Shown here: positions 58,263 through 64,000 of the stretch, in pieces
Layout: the number at the start of each line of letters is the position of its first letter
Position numbering within the stretch: the stretch's first letter is position 1
Assembly (NCBI GenBank): GCA_963778165.1
Contig: CAVZTE010000004.1
Span: 434,001-498,000 of the forward strand
Reading direction: 5' to 3'
From: Bog-756 sp963778165
GTDB lineage: Bacteria > Actinomycetota > Acidimicrobiia > Acidimicrobiales > RAAP-2
DNA: 64,000 nucleotides
Notes under the pieces: generated by a model
What the model saw: only the letters and a program-made list of their open reading frames with translations
Database searches by the model: none
Told to the model about the DNA's origin: nothing
Position numbers and translations under genes: made by a program

Positions 58263-59093
58263 GTGGAATCCGCCGACACCACCGCCGTGGAGCAGCGCCT
58301 GTTCTCGGTGGTCAGTGCGGTGACCCAGGTGGACACCGGGCGCTTCGGGGCCGAGCTCGACCCCCAGTGGACCATCGGCGGCAAGCCCAACGGGGGGTAC
58401 CTGCTGTCGGTGCTGGCCCGGGCGGCCACCACCAGCGGGGTGCACGACCATGTCATCGCGGCCAGCGCCCACTACCTGCGGGCCCCCGAGCCCGGACCGG
58501 CGGAGATCGAGGTCGAGCCCCTGCGGTTGGGGCGCTCGGCCAGCCAGGTGCGGGCCCGCATGGGACAGGGCGGCCAGGCCTGCGTGGAGGCCCTCTTCAC
58601 CCTCTCCCACCTGGAGGCTGACACCTCCTCCTACTGGGACGGCGGGGTGCCCGAGATCAGCACCTCGAAGTACGCCGACCTCCCCCGCCTGATCCCCCAC
58701 CTGCCCGACGGCAACCCGGTGGCCATCCTCCACCAGGTCGAGGTCCGGCTCGATCCCGGGTCGACCGGCTTCACCACCGGCCAGCCCTCGGGACGCGGGG
58801 CCCTGCGGGGCTGGCTGGCCCTCCCCGGGGACGAGAGCTTCGACCCGGTGTCCCTGCTGTTCGCAGTGGACGCCTATCCCCCGGCCACCTTCGACATCGA
58901 GTTCTCGGGGTGGGTGCCGACCCTGGAGATGACGGTCTACGTCCGGGGCCTGCCGGCCCCGGGGCCGGTGCGGGTGCTGCAACAGGCCAACCTCATCGAG
59001 GCCGGGCGGGTCGACGAGTCCTGCTTCGTGTGGGACCGCACCGGGCGGCTGGTGGCCCACGGGACCCAGCTGGCCGGCATCCGCCTGGGCTGA
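58263..59093 (+). CDS. Acyl-CoA thioesterase family protein (double hotdog)
   Basis: The 276-residue protein has two hotdog halves: the first with WTIGGKPNGGYLLSVLARAA near residue 36, the second with SLLFAVDAYPPATFDIEF near residue 200. It belongs to the TesB-like/4HBT_3 group, which hydrolyses acyl-CoA thioesters, and is common in actinobacteria. GTG 58263 follows AGGGTGA, inside the palindromic control region. It converges on the phosphotransferase-fold gene with 4 bp between stops. Confidence 0.88.
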   Translation: MESADTTAVEQRLFSVVSAVTQVDTGRFGAELDPQWTIGGKPNGGYLLSVLARAATTSGVHDHVIAASAHYLRAPEPGPAEIEVEPLRLGRSASQVRARMGQGGQACVEALFTLSHLEADTSSYWDGGVPEISTSKYADLPRLIPHLPDGNPVAILHQVEVRLDPGSTGFTTGQPSGRGALRGWLALPGDESFDPVSLLFAVDAYPPATFDIEFSGWVPTLEMTVYVRGLPAPGPVRVLQQANLIEAGRVDESCFVWDRTGRLVAHGTQLAGIRLG

Positions 59094-59097
59094 GCGC

Positions 59098-60219
59098 TCA
59101 CCGGTCGGCGGGACGGGGCAGGATGGCCTCGGCGTCGAGGTCCAGGGCCTGTTGGGCGTAGCGGGCCACGCTGGTCACGAACATCTGGTCACCCCGCTCG
59201 GTGCGCTTCACCAACATGGAGGCGCCGATGGACATGACCAGCCCCCCGAAGCACAGGTACCGGTACTCGGCTTCGAGCCGCTCCCGGTCGAACCCGGTCA
59301 CGCCCTCGGCCACAAGGTCGCGGTGGTACCCGTCGAGCAGGGCCTCCCCGTGCCGGCGCCGATCCTCCCCGTCCAGGCTGCCCCCGACGAAGTAGGCGGC
59401 GTCGGAGGCGGCCGAGCCCCACGCCGCGGTCTGCCAATCCACCACGAACGGGCGGGGATCGCCGGGGCGGAACAACAGGTTGTCGAGGCGGAAGTCCCCG
59501 TGGGTCACGGTGGTGGGGGCGGGCCGCCCGGTCAGCCAGGGCAGCAGCACGTCGATGAAGCGGCCGCACACGCCCAGGTGCTCCGGCTCCACCTGTTGGT
59601 GGTAGCGCTCGACGAAGCCGGGCCACAGGGAGGTCACCAGCCCGGCCATGAACTCGTCGGCCCCGGTCCCGCCGCGCCCGAGCCACTCCAACCCGGCCAG
59701 GTCGGGCCGGTTCCAGGCCGGCCCGTGGAGACGGGCCATCTCGGTGAGGGCGGAAGCGGCCACCGCGGGATCGCACCCGGCCAGCTGATCGCCCTGGACC
59801 GCTCCGGTCAGGTCCTCGAGCAGCAGGACGAACCAACCGGTGTCCGGCTCGCACTGTCGGTGGTAGCACCGGGGCATCCGGGTGCGGATGCGGCCGGCCA
59901 CCGCCCCGTAGAAGCCCACCTCGATCTCGTAGGCCCGGGTCAGCAGTCCGGTGGAGCGGCTCTGCTCGTCGGCGGAGGCGAACTTGGCCACCACCGACCG
60001 CTCGGCCCCGTCCCCGGGAGCGGTGCGGTACCGGATCCTCATGGTGTCGCCCATCTGCCCGGTGCCGACCGGCTCCACCGAGAAGGATTCGACCGAGGAG
60101 CCCACCGCCAGGAGGTCGGAGCCGGACAGCACCGCGGTCAGCCACGCCGCGGTCAGCTCCTCGGGTCGGCGCACCAAGGCCGGTGGGCCGGTCGAAGGAC
60201 CGGGGTGGGCGACGGTCAC
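59098..60219 (-). CDS. Phosphotransferase-fold protein (EcKinase/APH-like)
   Basis: The 373-residue protein has the protein-kinase-like phosphotransferase fold. VVAKFASADEQSR near residue 73 carries the ATP-binding Lys, the catalytic loop is VTHGDFRLDNLLFRP near residue 232 with the classical His-Gly-Asp, and the metal Asp is in FVVDWQTAAWG. The substrate is unknown; relatives phosphorylate choline, hydroxy-lipids or ecdysteroids. GTG 60219 overlaps the stop of the CMD-like gene by 4 bp. It is the last gene of a three-gene operon with VOC and CMD-like genes. Confidence 0.87.
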   Translation of the reverse strand: MTVAHPGPSTGPPALVRRPEELTAAWLTAVLSGSDLLAVGSSVESFSVEPVGTGQMGDTMRIRYRTAPGDGAERSVVAKFASADEQSRSTGLLTRAYEIEVGFYGAVAGRIRTRMPRCYHRQCEPDTGWFVLLLEDLTGAVQGDQLAGCDPAVAASALTEMARLHGPAWNRPDLAGLEWLGRGGTGADEFMAGLVTSLWPGFVERYHQQVEPEHLGVCGRFIDVLLPWLTGRPAPTTVTHGDFRLDNLLFRPGDPRPFVVDWQTAAWGSAASDAAYFVGGSLDGEDRRRHGEALLDGYHRDLVAEGVTGFDRERLEAEYRYLCFGGLVMSIGASMLVKRTERGDQMFVTSVARYAQQALDLDAEAILPRPADR

Positions 60220-60845
60220 GCGCCGTTGTCGGAGGGAGCCGGGTCGGGGTCGACCACCTCCACCTCCACCACCGGCTCGGGCCGGTCGTCGAACTCGGTG
60301 CGCAGGGCCCGGGACATCACGGCGTGCTGGAGGTACAGCGCGCCGATGTAGGTCAGCTCGAGGATCTCCTCGTCCCCCAGCCGGGAGTGCAGGCCGTCGA
60401 AGAGCCCGTCGGGTACCCGGCCGTGGTCGTAGACCAGGCAGTCCACGTAGGCCAGCACCAGGCGCTGGGTGGGATCGAAGCAGTCGGCCGTCGACCAGTG
60501 GGGGACCGCCTCGACCAGCTCGTCGGCCACACCGAGCTGGCGGAGGGCGTGACAGTGCTGGGAGAAGACGAACTGGCTGCCGGCGGCCCAACCGGCGCGG
60601 GCCTGGGCCAACTCGCGTAGGACCGGGTCCAGCCCCCGGGCCGGGCTCTGGTAGAGGGCGAAGCCCTGGACGGCGTGCTCGAGTATGTCGGGGACCAGGG
60701 CGAACACCGTCCACCAGTCACCGGTGGTGCCACCGGCGGCGCCGGGCTCGGCCACCGGGTCGCGGTCACCGAAGATGTAGTCGTACATCAGGGTGACGAT
60801 GGGAGCGGTGGCCTCGGCCCTCGGCACCTGGCGGAGCCGCGGCAC
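60216..60845 (-). CDS. Carboxymuconolactone decarboxylase (AhpD)-like protein without the CxxC motif
   Basis: The 209-residue protein has the helical AhpD/CMD pattern: ALYQSPARGLDPVLRELAQAR, then the region AGSQFVFSQHCHALRQLGVA where AhpD has the CxxC redox pair. Here only one Cys is present in the motif (QHCHAL), so peroxidase activity is unlikely. The C-terminal 25 residues are acidic. The start is GTG 60845, 6 bp after the VOC stop. Function is unknown; a lyase or a binding role in the same pathway as its neighbours is possible. Confidence 0.78.
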   Translation of the reverse strand: MPRLRQVPRAEATAPIVTLMYDYIFGDRDPVAEPGAAGGTTGDWWTVFALVPDILEHAVQGFALYQSPARGLDPVLRELAQARAGWAAGSQFVFSQHCHALRQLGVADELVEAVPHWSTADCFDPTQRLVLAYVDCLVYDHGRVPDGLFDGLHSRLGDEEILELTYIGALYLQHAVMSRALRTEFDDRPEPVVEVEVVDPDPAPSDNGA

Positions 60846-60851
60846 CGCCGC

Positions 60852-61409
60852 TCAGCCCGGCACCCGGTCGGCGGAGCGGGCCGGCCGGTGGGAGACGTCG
60901 TCAGCACCCAGCGGTCGGGTCCAGCACGCCAGCTCCAAGAGGATGCCGTCAGGGTCCTGGAAGTACACCGAGCGGATGTACACCCCCGGATGGACCTGGT
61001 CGGCGATGGACCACTCGCTGTCGTCGTGGTTGGCCACCTCGGTGCACGCCACCCCGGCCGCCACCAGGCGCCGGCGGTACTCCTCGATGCGCTCGGGCGG
61101 GACAGTGAAGGCCACGTGGTTCATGGAGCCGATGGCGCTGGTCAGGCTGCCCTGGTCCGGGCGCCCGGTGGGGGCGGACACCCCGGGGGCCGGCTCGGGG
61201 GCGTCGGGGAACCAGAAGAAGGCCAGGCAGTCCCCGCCCCCGCAGTCGAAGAAGAAGTGCTGACCCATGCCGGCGGGGAGCTCGATGGTCTTGACCAGGG
61301 GCATGCCCAGCACGTTGGTGTAGAAGTCCACGGTCCGTTCCATGTCCCGACAGACCAGGGCCAGATGGTTGATGCCGCCGTACTGGAACGGTGCCTCCGC
61401 TCCGGTCAT
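60852..61409 (-). CDS. VOC-family extradiol-dioxygenase/glyoxalase-like protein
   Basis: The 185-residue protein has two VOC units. GGINHLALVCRDMERTVDFY near residue 11 provides the first histidine, SMNHVAFTVPPERIEEY the second, and DPDGILLELACW the glutamate, so the full two-His-one-carboxylate metal site is present. That fits a glyoxalase or ring-cleaving enzyme. ATG 61409 is preceded by GGGGAGAGG. It heads the operon with the CMD-like and phosphotransferase-fold genes. The frame upstream to 61514 is not needed. Confidence 0.87.
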   Translation of the reverse strand: MTGAEAPFQYGGINHLALVCRDMERTVDFYTNVLGMPLVKTIELPAGMGQHFFFDCGGGDCLAFFWFPDAPEPAPGVSAPTGRPDQGSLTSAIGSMNHVAFTVPPERIEEYRRRLVAAGVACTEVANHDDSEWSIADQVHPGVYIRSVYFQDPDGILLELACWTRPLGADDVSHRPARSADRVPG

Positions 61410-61514
61410 GGTCCTCTCCCCCTCCCGGCACCGTGGTGGGTCCGATGCCTCGCGAACAGCTTGCCAGACCCCCGGCGCGCCATGCCGCCCCCGCCCGCCG
61501 GTGGGAGCGGCCAA

Positions 61515-62537
61515 CTAGGAGAGCCGTTCGGCCAGATAGGCCAACGACAACAGGTAGCGGTGCTCGATGCGCCCGTGGCCCCCGTCGAACAGCTCGAAGT
61601 GCACGTCGGTCACCCCCACGTCGGCCAGGGCGCGGCGGAAGGCCTCGGCTCCGAGGTCCAAGAACCATTCGTCGCTCCGGCCGGCGTCGATCCAGATGGC
61701 CTCCAGCCCGCCCAGGGCCTCGGCGTGGTGGGGAACCATGCGCACCGGATCCCAGGCCAGCCACCGTTGCCACACCTCGTCGCGGAGCCGGCCGGTGGTG
61801 GGCTCGAAAGGCAGGACCGGGGTGCCGTCCGGCTGGGCCGAGAAGCACGCCGCCACCCCCCGCATCATGAGCAGGGTGTCGTCGGACGGCTGGGTGAAGG
61901 AGGTCCTCCCCAGGAACTCCCGCCACCACCGCTCGATGTCCCCGTCGTAGGCCCGGAGGGCCCGGGCGGCCTTGGCGAAGTCGGGGATGTAACAGAGCTC
62001 GTACAGGGCATCGCCGGCGTGGGTGGCCAGGCCCCCGAAGAGGTCGGGCCGGAGCATCGGGGTGATCATGGCCCCGAACCCGCCGCTCGACTTCCCCTGC
62101 ACGCCGCGGTGGGACGGGCCGTCGAGGGTGCGGTAGCGGGCGTCGACGAAGGGCACCACCTCCTCACAGAGGTAGGTGTGGTAGCGACCGGTCCCGGGCG
62201 AGTCGACGAACTGCGAGCCCCCCAGGGCGGTCCAGGCATCCACGTAGACCAGCAGGCAGGGCGGGGCGCCGCCTTCGGCGAACAGCTGGTCGGCGGCCTC
62301 GGGGAACGGGGTCCGGTAGGCCGAGCGGTTGGCCCACATGTTGACCTGGGCGCCGTAGCCCTGGAGCACGTACACCGAGGGGTAGCGGCGCCCGGGGTCG
62401 TCGTCGTACCCCGGCGGCACATAGACCCAGAGGGGACGGTCGGCCGGGTCACCCAGCGGGTTGTCCGCCAGGGCGGCCGAGGACACGGTGTGGTGGTCGA
62501 TCCGTCCGGCCAGCTCTCTCTCCCACGGAAGTGGCAT
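61515..62537 (-). CDS. Esterase (alpha/beta hydrolase, esterase D/PF00756-like)
   Basis: The 340-residue protein has the putative-esterase pattern: RPLWVYVPPGYDDDPGRRYP near residue 34, VLQGYGAQVNMW, CLLVYVDAWTALGGSQF, the nucleophile region RGVQGKSSGGFGAM near residue 145, and a late histidine in FDGGHGRIEHRY. Ser is in GKSSGG, the family form of GxSxG. It cleaves esters or acts as an acyltransferase; no signal peptide is seen, so it is cytosolic. The ATG at 62537 gives MPLPWERELAGRI. Its stop lies 105 bp upstream, in operon direction, of the VOC gene. Confidence 0.87.
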   Translation of the reverse strand: MPLPWERELAGRIDHHTVSSAALADNPLGDPADRPLWVYVPPGYDDDPGRRYPSVYVLQGYGAQVNMWANRSAYRTPFPEAADQLFAEGGAPPCLLVYVDAWTALGGSQFVDSPGTGRYHTYLCEEVVPFVDARYRTLDGPSHRGVQGKSSGGFGAMITPMLRPDLFGGLATHAGDALYELCYIPDFAKAARALRAYDGDIERWWREFLGRTSFTQPSDDTLLMMRGVAACFSAQPDGTPVLPFEPTTGRLRDEVWQRWLAWDPVRMVPHHAEALGGLEAIWIDAGRSDEWFLDLGAEAFRRALADVGVTDVHFELFDGGHGRIEHRYLLSLAYLAERLS

Positions 62538-62588
62538 GGCCAGACTCTACGACCGCCCGGCCGGGAAATCCGAGGCCCGCCTCCGCCC

Positions 62589-64000
62589 CTAGCGCCGTCC
62601 CATGACCGGATCCGCCCCGGTGAAGTACAGGGTGTCCTGGGCGTACCGGCTGTCCGTGGAGGCCGACCCGAGGTCCTGCTCGGGACCGTCGATGCACGGC
62701 GTGTCGTACCCGGTGCCGGTCTTCTTGCAGGTGGTCAGCTTGTCCACCGTCCGGCCGTTGGGGGCCAGCAGGTAGACGCTTCCGGTGGGGACGACCTTCC
62801 CGTAGAAGAACTTGAGGACGGCGACGATGGGGGCCTGGTTGTTGGTGTAGGCGGAGAAGTTGCCGACGGCCTGGATGACGTTGCCCTCGCACTTGAGCTT
62901 CCCGGTGGCCGGGCACAGGGCGGGTTCGGACGAAGGAGCCAGGGACCGGAGGACCACCGCCACCGGCGGCGGGGGCAGGGTGACCACGTCGCTGCCGCCC
63001 GAGATCTCCCGGGCCATGAGCTCCTCCCGGTTGGCCCCCGAGTGCTTGATCTTCTTCTTCGGCAGCGTCAGGTTGATCGAGGTCTTGGAGCTGCTCAATT
63101 TGGTCTTGGTGCTGAACAGGGTGACGCCGGGGACGGCCACCGACTTGGTCCCGAACTTGCTCTGGACGAAGGTCACCCCGATGGACCCGAGCGAGGCGTG
63201 GGCGGTCTGATTGGACGAGGTCACCACGGCCGAGCCGGTGATGGCCACGCCGTGCACCAGCCCGTCGGTCCGCACCAGGACGTCCAGGGTGGTCGAGGTC
63301 CCGGCGGACAGGCTTCCGATGGAACAGGTGATGGCGCCGGGCCCCGCCGAGGAGCACACGGTCCCCGAGGCCGCCATGCCGCTCAGGTCGAAGGAGAGCG
63401 CGGCGCCCGAGTCGGTGGCGGTCACCCGGGCCGAGAGGCCGGTGACCGTGGCTGTCGAGGTGTTGGAGATGGTGATCCCCCATCCGCCGTCGGTCCCCGG
63501 GGTCACCTGGCTCTGGAGCGGTGGGGTGGAGGCCGGCACCTGAAAGGTGGGGACGGCCGGTGGGGGGTTCACCGTGGTGGAGCCGATGGACGCCACGCCG
63601 GCCGGCGGCGTGCAGCTGACGGTCTCGTCGGTGGAGGCCCCGTGGATCACGAAGGTGACGGCGATGGAGATGGCTCCCGGGGTGAAGTCGACCACGCCGG
63701 CCCCCGGCCCGGTCTGCCAGGTGACCGGGTTGTAGGCCGTGTCGAAGGAGTACGACGTGTCGGGGACCAGGGTGGAGTCGCTCTGGGGGAGGTTGGTGGC
63801 CGAGGCCGACTCGGTGTTGGGGCTGACGGCGCCGCTCGGGGCGCCCGCCGAGGTGCTGCCGTCCTCGGTGGTGGTCTGGGCCGCCACGGTCAGCGAGGTG
63901 GCGCCGAGGGCGCGGAAGTGGTCGATCACCGAGGCCGGGATGGTGACCTCTGCTCCGAAGGCGGTCTGGAAGGTCCCTCCGGCGTCGATGCTCGAGGGCG
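62589..64000 (-). CDS. Large secreted repeat protein, C-terminal part only (runs off the window)
   Basis: At least 470 residues of one frame lie inside the window; the frame continues past the right edge, so the start and any signal peptide are not seen. The sequence is rich in Thr, Ser, Gly and Val with short beta-strand patterns. It has DUF11/Ig-like-domain features such as NTSTATVTGLSARVTATDSG and SIGSLSAGTSTTLDVLVRTDG, then a basic middle part (LPKKKIKHSG) and a C-terminal module with cysteines (LKCEGNVIQ, TTCKKTGTGYDTPCIDGP). This suggests an extracellular surface protein. No sorting signal or transmembrane anchor is seen at the C-terminus. Confidence 0.8.
   Translation of the reverse strand, partial: PSSIDAGGTFQTAFGAEVTIPASVIDHFRALGATSLTVAAQTTTEDGSTSAGAPSGAVSPNTESASATNLPQSDSTLVPDTSYSFDTAYNPVTWQTGPGAGVVDFTPGAISIAVTFVIHGASTDETVSCTPPAGVASIGSTTVNPPPAVPTFQVPASTPPLQSQVTPGTDGGWGITISNTSTATVTGLSARVTATDSGAALSFDLSGMAASGTVCSSAGPGAITCSIGSLSAGTSTTLDVLVRTDGLVHGVAITGSAVVTSSNQTAHASLGSIGVTFVQSKFGTKSVAVPGVTLFSTKTKLSSSKTSINLTLPKKKIKHSGANREELMAREISGGSDVVTLPPPPVAVVLRSLAPSSEPALCPATGKLKCEGNVIQAVGNFSAYTNNQAPIVAVLKFFYGKVVPTGSVYLLAPNGRTVDKLTTCKKTGTGYDTPCIDGPEQDLGSASTDSRYAQDTLYFTGADPVMGRR

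Overview
This is a high-GC (about 70 % by eye), densely coded stretch of bacterial chromosome with GTG and TTG starts, many 4-base ATGA/GTGA gene overlaps and few gaps. The gene families point to an actinobacterium (Actinomycetota): a DUF2510 protein, F420-type oxidoreductases (LLM class and Ddn-like), Ku with a split LigD, an Eis-like acetyltransferase, a FadD17-like ligase and DrrAB-like exporters. I cannot fix the genus; an environmental, Acidimicrobiia-like organism is my inference. I saw no tRNA, rRNA, CRISPR array, transposase or phage gene.

Layout. 1-11 kb holds metabolism: a nitrilase-family amidase, acetyl-CoA synthetase, a DinB/MFS operon facing a WYL regulator, a zinc alcohol dehydrogenase, a 2,4-dienoyl-CoA-reductase-like SDR, an acyl-CoA carboxyltransferase and a hydrolase. 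12-16.5 kb is a non-homologous end-joining locus: Ku, an unknown protein, the phosphoesterase-ligase half of LigD, and the polymerase half as a separate overlapping gene. 17.7-21.3 kb has three consecutive genes (EAL protein, DUF2510/alanine-rich protein, LLM flavin/F420 oxidoreductase), each broken by one single-base indel. 21.3-24.7 kb holds a methyltransferase and a PadR-controlled DrrAB-type exporter. 25-37 kb is a lipid or xenobiotic accessory region: a coupled P450 / phosphotransferase-fold / FadD17-like operon under a TetR regulator, then a TetR-controlled MFS pump (also with a +1 C frameshift) followed by a tightly coupled sulfotransferase / alkylsulfatase-like MBL / SDR / VOC operon. 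37-41.3 kb has Eis-like, crotonase, VOC and YjbR proteins and a Ddn-like/TetR operon with a fine tandem-operator promoter.

41.6-49 kb holds possible defence genes: an OLD-like ATPase whose TOPRIM acidic residues look lost, and a DNA methyltransferase followed one base later by an unrecognised gene that may be its restriction partner. Between them lie a Bax-inhibitor-1 protein and a MarR/MFS pair. 49-56 kb has a small secreted protein with a strong terminator-like hairpin, an ECF sigma factor with a SnoaL-like tail, DUF1801 and DUF4177-like proteins, an ABC exporter, a PAS-GGDEF cyclase and a SRPBCC protein. 56-62.5 kb carries an MFS/SDR operon facing a thioesterase across a 38-bp palindrome, then a VOC/CMD-like/phosphotransferase operon and an esterase. 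The window ends inside a large secreted repeat protein.

The recurring theme is small-molecule handling: acyl-CoA and fatty or steroid-like substrates, efflux pumps each paired with a local regulator (WYL, PadR, TetR, MarR), and redox enzymes. Several regulator binding sites can be read directly as palindromes. All functional statements come from motif recognition by eye; no search was run.
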